Assembly (NCBI GenBank): GCA_002239065.1
Contig: MPNO01000004.1
Coordinates: 1-64,000 of the forward strand
Length of the DNA: 64,000 nt
Direction of reading: 5' to 3'
Source: Defluviicoccus sp. bin129
Lineage (GTDB): Bacteria > Pseudomonadota > Alphaproteobacteria > MPNO01
Made by a program: the position numbers and the translations under genes. Positions 49,237 through 58,275 of the stretch are shown piece after piece. Position 1 is the stretch's first letter. Every line of letters starts with the position of its first letter. The notes beneath the pieces are model-generated. The model was not told where the DNA came from. It did not search any database and saw only the letters and a program-made list of their open reading frames with translations.

Positions 49237-49884
49237 TCAGGCACCGGGCATGGCCCGCCAGTCGGCCGCAATCCGCTCGGGAACGGCCCGCTTGCGGAAG
49301 GTGTTGCGGACCTCCCGCCATTTGTGGCCGATCGAGGTGGCGACGATCTGCCGGTCGAGTTTCTTGAATTCGTCGATGACGGGGGCGTGGCGAACCACAT
49401 CCACCGGGCTGAGGACGAAGGCCGCGTTGCCGGTCGCGGAGCCCGGCCAGTCGGTTTCCCGCAGCCTCTGGTCGAAACGGCTTCGGGCATCCGCGGGGAT
49501 CTTCCGGTTCTCGACGTCGGCCAGGCCGTCCCGCATTCCCCGGTCGAAGCAACGACGCGCCATCGCTTCGCATTCGGGCCGCTCCAGGCGCTGCGGATCC
49601 GCCACCACCGCGACCGCGTGGACCGTCAGGTCCGACAGGCAGGACACGAAGACCTTCACCGACGAATCGTGAATAGCCCGGGAAAACACGTCATCCGTGA
49701 AATACTCGCGGAACTGCGTCCCCATACGCGCTTTCAAGTAGTCGAAGAGCGCCGTCTGCGCCACATAAGAGGCGCGGGTGCGGGCGAAGAGGTTCAAGTA
49801 CTCGACAGAATCTATGGGAGTCCGGTCAAAACGCTCGACGATACTCTTGACGGGTCCCGGAAGGCGAAAAAATGACTGCAACAT
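49237..49884 (-). CDS. conserved hypothetical protein upstream of ettA
   Basis: A 215-residue soluble protein with no signal peptide or membrane helix: FFRLPGPVKSIVERFDRTPI, RASYVAQTALFDYLKARMGT and KVFVSCLSDLTVHAVAVVAD in the first half, a basic C-terminus. I recall similar unnamed proteins in alphaproteobacteria but no domain name. I chose the ATG at 49884; an in-frame ATG at 49941 would extend the protein over the -35 of the opposite promoter and has no ribosome-binding site. It is 42 bp upstream of ettA and probably cotranscribed. Confidence 0.7.
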   Translation of the reverse strand: MLQSFFRLPGPVKSIVERFDRTPIDSVEYLNLFARTRASYVAQTALFDYLKARMGTQFREYFTDDVFSRAIHDSSVKVFVSCLSDLTVHAVAVVADPQRLERPECEAMARRCFDRGMRDGLADVENRKIPADARSRFDQRLRETDWPGSATGNAAFVLSPVDVVRHAPVIDEFKKLDRQIVATSIGHKWREVRNTFRKRAVPERIAADWRAMPGA

Positions 49885-49932
49885 CTTCAGGGATACTTGA
49901 CGATTCGTCCGATCGCGCAGCATTCCTTCAAC

Positions 49933-49962
49933 TTGACACATTTTAGACGCACTGCGTAACCT
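49933..49962 (+). promoter_or_regulatory. candidate sigma-70 promoter for the symporter operon
   Basis: TTGACA (49933-49938), a perfect -35, is followed after 18 nt by TAACCT (49957-49962), a partial -10. It lies about 85 bp upstream of the DUF4212 gene in a relatively AT-rich gap with no other obvious promoter. Confidence 0.45.
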
Positions 49963-50047
49963 TTCGCCACCATGCGGCCGGCCCGGGGAGGGTGCCGGAT
50001 CCGATCATGGGCAACGCTCCACAACAGACGTCAAAGGGTGGTATCGC

Positions 50048-50320
50048 ATGTCCGACTCTTCAGGCCAGCGGACCCGCCACTGGGAGAGGACCAGAAACCT
50101 CACGGTCATCGTACTGGTGGTCTGGTTCGTCTTCTCCCTGCTGGTGCACTGGTTCGCCAATAGCCTCAACGGGGTGTCCTTCATCGGCTTCCCGCTGGGC
50201 TACTACCTCGCAGTCCAAGGCTCGCTGATCATCTTCGTCCTGCTGATCTTCTACCAGAACTGGCAGCAGGACAAGATCGACTCAGACGCCGGCCTCTCCG
50301 GCGACGAGACAGAGGGCTAG
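50048..50320 (+). CDS. DUF4212 small subunit of a sodium:solute symporter
   Basis: A 90-residue membrane protein with two helices (NLTVIVLVVWFVFSLLVHWF and AVQGSLIIFVLLIFYQNW) and the DUF4212 motif FIGFPLGYYLAVQGS. These proteins pair with a large sodium:solute symporter and are thought to form its small subunit. The large-subunit gene follows 11 nt downstream. Nothing unusual is seen. Confidence 0.93.
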   Translation: MSDSSGQRTRHWERTRNLTVIVLVVWFVFSLLVHWFANSLNGVSFIGFPLGYYLAVQGSLIIFVLLIFYQNWQQDKIDSDAGLSGDETEG

Positions 50321-50331
50321 GAGAGACCGCC

Positions 50332-52149
50332 ATGTTCAAAGGGAACTTTATCGAGAACCTGCCCAAGATATACGGCTTCTATACGGGCGGGTTCGTCGTC
50401 TTCATCATCCTGATGGCGATCCTGGAGCAGATTGGGGTCGGTGCCGACACCATCGGTATCCTCTTCGTCATCTTCACCGTCGCCATCTACGCGGGCATCG
50501 GCTGGCTCTCGCGCACCATGCAGGTGTCGGCCTACTACGTGGCCGGGCGCGAGGTGCCGCCCGTGTTCAACGGGATGGCGACCGCGGCGGACTGGATGTC
50601 CGGCGCCTCCTTCGTGGCGCTGGCGGGCGGCATCTATTTCGGCGGCCATGGCTATCTCGCCTTCGTCGTCGGCTGGACCGGCGGCTATGTGCTGGTGAAC
50701 TCGCTGCTCGCGCCCTATCTGCGCAAGTTCGGCTGCTACACGGTGCCGGACTTCATCGGCACGCGGTATGGCGGGAACTGGGCACGGCTGGTCGCCGTGA
50801 TCATCCTGGTGGTGACGTCCTTCACCTATGTGACGGCACAGATCAACGCGACCGGGACCATCGCCGCGCGCGCGCTGCACATCCCGTTCGAGGTCGGCGT
50901 CTGGTTCGGCCTTCTGGGCATCCTGCTGTGCTCGATGCTGGGCGGGATGCGGGCCGTGACCTGGACCCAGGTGGCGCAGTACATCGTGCTGATCGTCGCC
51001 TACCTGACTCCGGTGATCTGGATGTCGAACAAGCAGGGCTTCGGCATCATCCCGCATTTCACCTACGGCGAGGCCGTCGCCCGGATCAGCGAGCTGGAGC
51101 CGCTGCTCGCCGTCGGCGCGGCGGCGATCGAGAAAGCGCCAAGCGCAGGGATAAAAATCCTCACCAGCCTGCACAACGGACCCGAGGACAGCGTGCTGTA
51201 CAACTGGAAGTTCGTGACGCTCGCGCTGTGCATGATGGCGGGAACGGCATCGCTGCCGCACATCCTGATGCGCTACTTCACGACGCCGACCGTCCGGTCG
51301 GCGCGGCGCTCGGTTTCCTGGTCGCTGTTCTTCATCTTCCTGCTGTACTTCACCGCGCCGGCCCTGGCGACGCTGACCAAGCTGCAGCTGTTCGATCCGA
51401 ACCTCGCGACCGCCGTCATCGGCAAATCCATCGAGCATGTGCAGAACCTCGAATGGATCAAGCAGTGGACGTCCGTGGGGATGCTCGCGGTGACCGACGG
51501 CAACAAGGACGGGATCCTGCAGATCAACGAGTTCTTCATGCGGCCCGACATCGTCGTGCTGGCGACGCCCGAGATCGCCGGTCTGCCGTATGTGATCTCC
51601 GGCCTCGTCGCGGCCGGCGGCATGGCGGCCGCCATGTCGACGGCGGACGGGCTGCTGCTGGCCATCGCCAACGCGCTGAGCCACGATCTGTACTACAAGA
51701 TCATCGACCCGAAGGCCGACACCGCGCGGCGTCTGATCGTCGCCCGCGTGCTGCTCATCGTGATCGGTGCGCTCGGCGCCATCGTCGCCAGCTTCCAGCT
51801 CACCGGAATCCTGGGGGCGGTCGCCTGGGCCTTCTGCTTCGCCTGTTCGGGCCTGTTCTTCCCGCTGGTCCTGGGGGTCTGGTGGAAACGGGCGACGACG
51901 GCCGGGGCGCTGGCCGGGATGATCCTGGGCTTCGGGGCGGGGTCGATCTATCTCTGGTGGACCTACACCACCGGCGAGATGTGGTTCGGCCTCGACCATC
52001 TCCGGTTCGGCATCATCGGCATGCCGGTCAGCCTGGTGGCCATGGTGGTCGTCAGCCTGATGACGCCGGCGCCCGACGAAGAAGTCCAGCAGATGGTCGA
52101 CAATACCCGCGATCCCAGCGGGGCGACCATCCTGGAGGCGTCGCACTAG
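50332..52149 (+). CDS. sodium:solute symporter (VC_2705/ActP-like) with an EF-hand-like loop
   Basis: A 605-residue, roughly 13-helix SSS-family importer, probably of a small organic acid such as acetate or pyruvate. Landmarks are YYVAGREVPPVFNGMATAAD, SFVALAGGIYFGGHG, RKFGCYTVPDFIGTRYGG and AALPH-like ASLPHILMRYFTTP. Between two membrane segments, residues 389-400 (DGNKDGILQINE) match a canonical calcium-binding EF-hand loop: acidic/polar at 1, 3, 5, Gly at 6, Leu at 8, Glu at 12. The substrate is not determined by sequence. A strong terminator follows. Confidence 0.92.
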   Translation: MFKGNFIENLPKIYGFYTGGFVVFIILMAILEQIGVGADTIGILFVIFTVAIYAGIGWLSRTMQVSAYYVAGREVPPVFNGMATAADWMSGASFVALAGGIYFGGHGYLAFVVGWTGGYVLVNSLLAPYLRKFGCYTVPDFIGTRYGGNWARLVAVIILVVTSFTYVTAQINATGTIAARALHIPFEVGVWFGLLGILLCSMLGGMRAVTWTQVAQYIVLIVAYLTPVIWMSNKQGFGIIPHFTYGEAVARISELEPLLAVGAAAIEKAPSAGIKILTSLHNGPEDSVLYNWKFVTLALCMMAGTASLPHILMRYFTTPTVRSARRSVSWSLFFIFLLYFTAPALATLTKLQLFDPNLATAVIGKSIEHVQNLEWIKQWTSVGMLAVTDGNKDGILQINEFFMRPDIVVLATPEIAGLPYVISGLVAAGGMAAAMSTADGLLLAIANALSHDLYYKIIDPKADTARRLIVARVLLIVIGALGAIVASFQLTGILGAVAWAFCFACSGLFFPLVLGVWWKRATTAGALAGMILGFGAGSIYLWWTYTTGEMWFGLDHLRFGIIGMPVSLVAMVVVSLMTPAPDEEVQQMVDNTRDPSGATILEASH

Positions 52150-52173
52150 CGCCAACAGACGCGTGACCTGCAC

Positions 52174-52210
52174 CGGGGGCGGAACCTTGTTCCGCCCCCG
52201 ATTTCTTTTA
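52174..52210 (+). terminator. Rho-independent terminator of the symporter operon
   Basis: A perfect 12-bp stem (CGGGGGCGGAAC with GTTCCGCCCCCG) around a CTT loop, followed by ATTTCTTTTA. It sits 24 nt after the symporter stop and is the clearest intrinsic terminator in the window. Confidence 0.9.
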
Positions 52211-52242
52211 TGCTGCGCCCGACGCGCGGCGAGAGGCGGTGA

Positions 52243-52590
52243 ATGAGCGGGGCGTTTCCGATCTGGGCGGTCCTCCAGGACTACATCCTGGGCGCGATCA
52301 TGTGGACGCTGATCGGCCGCTTCGGGATGAACATCTTTCTGCCGACGGATTCGTCTTTCTTCTTCATGCGGGTGTTCGTGAAGATGACGGACCCGATCAT
52401 CCGGCTGTTCCGGCCGATCACCCCGGGATTCCTGATCGAGCCGATGATCCCGCTCTATGTCGCCTGGTTTTTCTACATGATCCGCTTCTACCTGATGCCC
52501 TGGCTGCTCGGCTACTCGGTGCTCGGCATGCTGTCCTTTCCGCTGGAAGGGGAGATCGCCGGCTGGCTGTACCGCAGCTTCGGTCCCTAG
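52243..52590 (+). CDS. YggT-like integral membrane protein
   Basis: A 115-residue protein with three to four membrane helices. VKMTDPIIRLFRPITPG resembles the YggT signature (a membrane-edge helix with DPxxRPFRRxxP), followed by two helices (MIPLYVAWFFYMIRFYLMPW and LLGYSVLGMLSFPL). The function is unknown. It begins directly after the symporter terminator and 56 nt before the SDR, so whether it belongs to the catabolic cluster is uncertain. Confidence 0.65.
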   Translation: MSGAFPIWAVLQDYILGAIMWTLIGRFGMNIFLPTDSSFFFMRVFVKMTDPIIRLFRPITPGFLIEPMIPLYVAWFFYMIRFYLMPWLLGYSVLGMLSFPLEGEIAGWLYRSFGP

Positions 52591-52646
52591 ACACCGAGGC
52601 TTCCGGGCGGGGATAATCCCGCCGCATTTCAAACGGCGGGAAAGCC

Positions 52647-53435
52647 ATGACGGACGGCTTCGACAGCGCATCCCTTCTCAGCATCCGGGACCGGGTGATC
52701 GTCGTCACCGGCGGCGGCAGGGGAATCGGCCGGGTCTATTGCGAGCGCATGGCGGAGGCCGGCGCCAGGATGGTGGTCGCCGACATCGACGCGGACGCCA
52801 ATGACGATACCGTGGCGGCGATCCGCTCCGCCGGCGGCGAGGCGGTGGCCTGCGCCACCGATGTCAGCGCCGCCGACCAGGCCGAACGCCTGGCGCGGAC
52901 CGCGGTCGAGAGTTTCGGGCGGATCGACGGGCTGCTCAACAACGCCTCGCTGATGAGCGTGCTGCCGCGCGGCGACTGGATGGAGATCGACGTCGAGCGC
53001 TGGGACCGGGTGATGGAGGTCAATCTGCGCGGCATCTTCGTCTGCTGCCGCGCCGTGGTGCCGCATATGAAGGCGCAGGGGGGCGGCAAGATCGTCAACA
53101 TCTCGTCCGGGCGGTTCTGGATGGGCGCGCCCAACCGGCTCGACTACTCGACCTCCAAGGCGGGCGTGATCGGGCTGACCCGCTCGCTCGCGACCGAGGT
53201 CGGCCCGTACAATATCTGCGTCAACGCGATCACCCCGGGCTTCACGCTGAGCGACACCCAGGTCGCGTCCTCCGGCGACTACGCCCAGAAGAACGAGCCG
53301 CCGCCCGGGCGCATCATCCGCCGTCACCAGTATCCCGACGACCTGGTCGGCGCGGCGATGTTCCTGATGTCGCGGGGCTCCGACTTCATCACCGGCCAGA
53401 CCGTCAACGTCGATGGCGGCCAGTCGATGCACTAG
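52647..53435 (+). CDS. short-chain dehydrogenase/reductase
   Basis: A 262-residue classical SDR. TGGGRGIGRVYCERM near residue 20 binds the dinucleotide, the aspartate in VVADIDADAN favours NAD, NNASLMSVLPRG is the central motif, and Y167-S-T-S-K171 carry the catalytic Tyr and Lys. SNFITGQ-like DFITGQTVNVDGGQS ends the fold. As first enzyme gene of the catabolic run it probably oxidises a hydroxylated intermediate; the substrate is unknown. Confidence 0.92.
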   Translation: MTDGFDSASLLSIRDRVIVVTGGGRGIGRVYCERMAEAGARMVVADIDADANDDTVAAIRSAGGEAVACATDVSAADQAERLARTAVESFGRIDGLLNNASLMSVLPRGDWMEIDVERWDRVMEVNLRGIFVCCRAVVPHMKAQGGGKIVNISSGRFWMGAPNRLDYSTSKAGVIGLTRSLATEVGPYNICVNAITPGFTLSDTQVASSGDYAQKNEPPPGRIIRRHQYPDDLVGAAMFLMSRGSDFITGQTVNVDGGQSMH

Positions 53436-53451
53436 ACCTTCGGGGACTGAC

Positions 53452-54675
53452 ATGGAGATACCCGGCGCCGGGCGGGTCCCCGGTCTCGCCGCCGAGAGCT
53501 TCCACACCGGCCGCCATCTGGCCAACGCCAGGCGCCAGGCGGAGGCCGGGATCGACGACGTGCTGGTCGTCGACGCCGATGCGCATGTCTACGAGAAGGA
53601 ATCGATCACGGAGATCATCCCGCTGATCGAGGACCCGATCGTCCGCCAGCTCGCGCGGAGCGCCCAGGGCGCTGCCCGCCAGGCGGCGCGTTTCCCGCTC
53701 GACCGCGTCGCCTATCACGATGTCGGCGGCCGGATCGTCCGCGACATCCTGCGCCGCCTCGAGACCACCCCGGGCGACGGCCCCCACCGCGCGGCCGCGC
53801 TCGCGCTGCGCGCGATGGACGCGATGGGGATCGACGTGGCCGCGCTGTCTCCGTTCGGCCTGCAGATCATGGGACTCCACCCCCAGCCCGAGGTCGAGGC
53901 CGGGGTCCTCGGCGCCTATAACCGCTGGCTCACCGAACGGGTCCTGCCGGTCTCGCCGCGGCTGCTCGGCTGGATCATGCTGCCCTTCAGCGCGCCCCGC
54001 GCCGCCCGCGACATGGTCGAGGCCTATGCCGGCCGCCCCGGGATCGCCGGTTTCCAGGTCACGGCGCTGCGCGAGAAACCGGTCCACGACAACGCCTACA
54101 TGCCGGTCTACGCGGCGATCGAGGAGACCGGGCTCCCCATCGCCTTCCACGGCGGCGCCGACTGGGAGGACCCGCTGTTCCGCACGGTCAGCAAGTTCAT
54201 GGCCGTCAAGGCGCTGTCGCAGCAGTGGTACAACATCGTCCATTGCACCAACTGGGTGGTGAACGGCATGCCGGAGCGCTTTCCCCGCATGCCCGTCATC
54301 TGGATGGATTCCGGGATCTCCTGGGTGCCCTGGCTGATGATGCGGCTCGACAACGAATACCGCATGCGGAGCTCGGAATGCCCCTCCCTCACGCGGCTTC
54401 CGGGCGAATACATGCGGGAGATGTACTACACCTCCAACCCGGTCGAGATGCCCGACCGGGAAGACGCGCTGGCGGCCGCCTACCGGGCGATCGACGCGCC
54501 GAACAGCCTGATCTACGCCTCCAACTACCCGGCCTCGGACATGGACCTCCCCGGGGCGGTCGCGAATCTCGCCATCCTTGGCGAGGCCGACAAGCGCGGC
54601 ATCCTGGGCGAGACCGCGCGGCGCCTGTTCCGCCTGCCGGAGACGGTCGCCGCCGGCTACATGGGGGACGGATAG
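53452..54675 (+). CDS. amidohydrolase family protein, ACMSD-like
   Basis: A 407-residue TIM-barrel metal enzyme of the Amidohydro_2 group, which contains aromatic-acid decarboxylases (ACMSD, gamma-resorcylate decarboxylase) and hydrolases. The first metal motif is DADAHVYE (about residues 43-50), a histidine follows in IAFHGGADWED, further ones in QQWYNIVHCTNW, and the acidic catalytic residue is likely in SNYPASDMD near 375. Decarboxylation or hydrolysis of a ring carboxylate are both possible. It starts 17 nt after the SDR. Confidence 0.88.
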   Translation: MEIPGAGRVPGLAAESFHTGRHLANARRQAEAGIDDVLVVDADAHVYEKESITEIIPLIEDPIVRQLARSAQGAARQAARFPLDRVAYHDVGGRIVRDILRRLETTPGDGPHRAAALALRAMDAMGIDVAALSPFGLQIMGLHPQPEVEAGVLGAYNRWLTERVLPVSPRLLGWIMLPFSAPRAARDMVEAYAGRPGIAGFQVTALREKPVHDNAYMPVYAAIEETGLPIAFHGGADWEDPLFRTVSKFMAVKALSQQWYNIVHCTNWVVNGMPERFPRMPVIWMDSGISWVPWLMMRLDNEYRMRSSECPSLTRLPGEYMREMYYTSNPVEMPDREDALAAAYRAIDAPNSLIYASNYPASDMDLPGAVANLAILGEADKRGILGETARRLFRLPETVAAGYMGDG

Positions 54676-54754
54676 GCGCCGGGGGCCATTCGGGTTTTCG
54701 CCGCCGCTCTGCTACAAACCCGGCGGTACGGATCGAGCGGAGGCGAAACGGGAC

Positions 54755-56224
54755 ATGGCGGACGGCGGCAGCAGGGGTTACGGCGCGTACGACCGGCCTC
54801 ACGAAGACTTGCGCGAATGGATCGAGCGGGCGGACGAGCTCGGCGAGCTGATGCGCGTCGACGGGGTCGACTGGAACCTCGAGATGGGCTCGGTGGCGGA
54901 GATGATCTACCACGCCAAGCCCGACAACCCGCCGGCGATCCTGTTCGAGAACATCCCGGGCTTCTCGTCCGACTACCGGGTGCTGTCGGGCGCGACCAAC
55001 TCGATGAACCGGCTGGCGATGACGCTCGGCTTCCCCAGGCCCGAGACCCCGATCGATGTGGTGCAGAGCTACCGCGACCGGCTGAAGGACTTTGCGCCGC
55101 TGCCGGCGCGCGAGCTCAATACCGGTCCGGTGATGGACAATGTCGACCGTGACGAGGCGGTCGATCTCTACAAGTTTCCCGTGCCCCTGCTGCACGAGGG
55201 GGATGGCGGGCGGTATTTCGGTACCGGCGACCTGGTGACTACCCGCGATCCGGATGACGGCTGGGTCAATCTCGGCACCTACCGGGTGCAGGTGCATGAC
55301 AGGAACACCGTCGGGTTGTGGATTTCGCCCGGCAAGCACGGCCGCCTGATCCGCGACAAGTATTTCGCCAAGGGCGAGCCCTGCCCGGTGGCGATCAGCG
55401 TGGGCCAGGATCCGCTGCTCTTTCTGTCCGCCGCCAACGAGGTGGCCTGGGGCACGCCGGAGTTCTCCCATGCGGGCGGCCATCGCGGCGTGCCGTTCGA
55501 CATCACAAGCTCCGAGCTCCACGGCCTGCCGATGGCGGCCGCGGCCGAGATCGTGCTCGAGGGCGAGATCATGCCCGACGAGAAACGCATCGAGGGGCCG
55601 TTCGGCGAGTGGACCGGGTATTACGCCAGCGCCGAGCGCGAGGACTATGTCGTCAAGATCCGCCGGGTCTACCACCGCGACCGGCCGATCCACACCATGG
55701 CGCGCCCCGGCCGGCCGCCATCCGACTATTCGTTCTCCAAATGCACCGTCAAGGCGGCGATGATCTGGGACCAGGTCGAGCGCGCCGGGCTGCCCGGCGT
55801 CAAGGGCGTCTGGAGCATGGAGTTCGGCGGCGGGCGCATGTTCAACGTCATCTCCATCGAGCAGAGATATCCCGGCCACGCGCGCCAGGCGCTGCTGCTG
55901 ACGGCGGGGGCCCATGCGGCGAACTATCTCGGCCGTTTCGTGGTCGTGGTCGACGACGACATCGACCCCACCAGCGTCCACGACGTGATGTGGGCCATCG
56001 CCTCGCGCTGCGACCCGGAGCAGGACATCGACACCATCCGCCGCACCTGGTCCGGCCCGCTCGACCCGATGAAGCGGCCCGGCGAGAACATGAACAGCCG
56101 CGCGCTGATCGATGCCTGCCGGCCCTTCGAATGGATCGACGATTTCCCCCCGGTCGCCGAGGCGACCCCGGGGGAGAAAGCCCGGATCCGCGAGAAGTTC
56201 GGCCACCTCCTGGAGAAGCTGTAG
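54755..56224 (+). CDS. UbiD-family prenylated-FMN decarboxylase
   Basis: A 489-residue reversible (de)carboxylase of aromatic or unsaturated acids using prenylated FMN. The N-terminal DLREWIERADELGELMRVDG and PAILFENIPGFSSDYRVLSG are typical, YRVQVHD carries the conserved arginine, and EGPFGEWTGYY the catalytic glutamates. The cofactor-making UbiX is not in the window. It is followed by hyuA after 6 nt. The gene is probably part of a catabolic pathway rather than ubiquinone synthesis, since its neighbours are catabolic. Confidence 0.92.
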   Translation: MADGGSRGYGAYDRPHEDLREWIERADELGELMRVDGVDWNLEMGSVAEMIYHAKPDNPPAILFENIPGFSSDYRVLSGATNSMNRLAMTLGFPRPETPIDVVQSYRDRLKDFAPLPARELNTGPVMDNVDRDEAVDLYKFPVPLLHEGDGGRYFGTGDLVTTRDPDDGWVNLGTYRVQVHDRNTVGLWISPGKHGRLIRDKYFAKGEPCPVAISVGQDPLLFLSAANEVAWGTPEFSHAGGHRGVPFDITSSELHGLPMAAAAEIVLEGEIMPDEKRIEGPFGEWTGYYASAEREDYVVKIRRVYHRDRPIHTMARPGRPPSDYSFSKCTVKAAMIWDQVERAGLPGVKGVWSMEFGGGRMFNVISIEQRYPGHARQALLLTAGAHAANYLGRFVVVVDDDIDPTSVHDVMWAIASRCDPEQDIDTIRRTWSGPLDPMKRPGENMNSRALIDACRPFEWIDDFPPVAEATPGEKARIREKFGHLLEKL

Positions 56225-56230
56225 GCGGCG

Positions 56231-58275
56231 ATGGCTGACGCGCCGCTCTCTCTCGGCGTCGATACCGGGGGCACGTTCACGGATATCGTGCAGATCGACG
56301 CCGCCGGCGCGGTCACCGTCGACAAGGCGTTCTCGACCCCGGCGGGCCCCGAGGAGGGCGCGATCGAGAGCCTCGCCAGCCTCGCCCGCAACACGCAGCG
56401 CCCCGTGCAAGCGGTGCTCCGGAAGACCGCCCGGTTCGCCCACGGCACCACGGTCTCGACCAACGCGCTGATCCAGCGGAGCGGCGCCCGGGTCGGGCTG
56501 ATCGCGACCAGCGGTTTCGAGGACACGCTGGTGATCGGCCGCGGACCGGTGGGCCGCGTCGGCGGGCTGCCGCATGCGAAGGCGATGGACTTCCTGCATA
56601 CCCAGCCGCCCCCGCCCCTGTCGACCCGGACGAGGCCGCCCGTTCCGTCCGGGCGCTGGTCGGGGCGGGGGCCGAGAGCCTCGCCGTCTGCCTCCTCTGG
56701 TCCTTTCTCCGCCCCGACCAGGAGCAGGCGGTGCGGGCGTCGGCGGCCGATGTCGCGCCCGGCCTGCCGGTCTTTCTTTCGTCCGAGATCGCGCCCCGGA
56801 TGGGCGAGTACGAGCGCATGGTGACCACCGCCGTCGCCGCCCATGTGGGGCCGGCGACCACGCGCTATATCGCACGGCTCCAGGACCGGCTCGCGGGCGG
56901 CGGGCTGCGCCATCCGATCCAGGTCATGACCGCGTCCGGCGGGACGGTGTTGCCCGACGGTGCCGCGCGGGAGGCGGTCTCGGTGGTGAATTCCGGCCCG
57001 GTCGGCGGTCTGGTCGCCGCGCGCCGTCTCGGCCGCTCGCTCGGGATCGAGAACGCGATCACCGCGGATATGGGCGGCACCAGCTTCGATGTCGGGGTGA
57101 TCGCCGGCGGGGCGATCGAGCGGACCAGCACCCCGTTTCTCGGCCAGGGGCTTCCGGTGCTGACCCGTTCGGTCCGCATCGACACGCTCGGCGCGGGCGG
57201 CGGCAGCATCGCGGTCTCGGACGGCTTCCGGCTCAGGGTCGGCCCGGAGAGCGCCGGCGCCGATCCCGGCCCCGCTTGCTATGGAAGGGGCGGCGAATAC
57301 CCGACGGTAACCGACGCGCTGATCGTTCTCGGCATCGTCAACCCGGAGCGCTTCTTCGGCGGTCGCTATCCGCTCGATCCCGGCCTGGCGGCCGCGGCGA
57401 TCGAGCGCCACGTCGCTCGCCCGCTCGGGCTCGGCGTCGCCGATGCGGCCGCCGGGATCGTCGAGGTGGTCAACGGGCGGATGGCCGACCTGATCCGCAA
57501 GGTCACCATCGAGACCGGGAACGATCCCCGCCGGTTCGCGCTGATCGCCTATGGCGGGGCCTGCGGCGCGCATTGCGCCGACCTCGCGATGCGGCTCGGG
57601 ATCTCCCGGGTGATCGTGCCCTACGGCGCGGCGGTTTTCTCCGCGCTCGGCATCGCGCTGTCGGACATCGTCTACGCCCACACCCTGTCGGCCCCGGTCG
57701 CGCTCGACGACGAGGATGCGGCCCGCCGGGTCGCGCAGGAGGCGTTGGCCGTGCTGGGCGCGCGCGCGGCGGCCGATCTCGCGGCGAGCGGCCTCGCGCC
57801 GGATGAAGCGACGACGCGCCACGGGGTCGAGATGCGCTATCGCGGCCAGATGAACGAAATCTCGCTCGACCTCCCCGACGGCGCGGCGGAGCCCGGTCTC
57901 GCCCCCCAGCTGCGCCATGCCTTCGAGGCGCTCTACGCCGAGCGCTACGGCGCCAGCGCGGTCCGCCCCGCGGCGGGGCTCGAAATCGTCAGCTTCGGCA
58001 TCGAGGCCACGGTCGCCGCCGAGGCGCCGCCGATTGCCGAGCGGACGGGCGCGGCGGCGGCCCGGGCTCCCGCCGCCAGGCGCCGCATCCATCGCCGCGG
58101 CGCCGCCGCGCTCGACGCCGGGATCCACGATTTCGCGACCCTCCCCGCCGGGTCCGAGATCGCCGGGCCTGCGGTGGTCGAGCGCGACATGACGACGATC
58201 TGGGTCCCGCCATCGGCGACGGCGCGTCTCGACCCGATGGGGAATTTCGAGATCCGGCCGGGAGCGGGAGGGTGA
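56231..58275 (+). pseudogene. hydantoinase A/N-methylhydantoinase-type ATPase subunit (HyuA), disrupted as read
   Basis: ATP-dependent subunit that phosphorylates the substrate carbonyl in 5-oxoprolinase, hydantoinase and acetophenone-carboxylase relatives. The N-terminus (LGVDTGGTFTDIVQIDAAG, RFAHGTTVSTNALIQRSG) is fine up to AMDFLHTQ. At a C-rich junction (about 56604-56620) the frame changes and roughly 20-25 residues normally found there are missing; reading resumes with DEAARSVRALVGAGAESLAV and stays clean through ITADMGGTSFDVGVI and GIVNPERFFGGRYPLDPG to the stop. A collapsed or misread segment is likelier than decay, given the intact partner gene. Confidence 0.82.

Noticed and set aside
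50317..52671. A 784-codon minus-strand frame over the symporter operon
   Set aside because: His/Asp/Arg/Gln-rich shadow translation; it also runs through the strong terminator and two genes with clear families.
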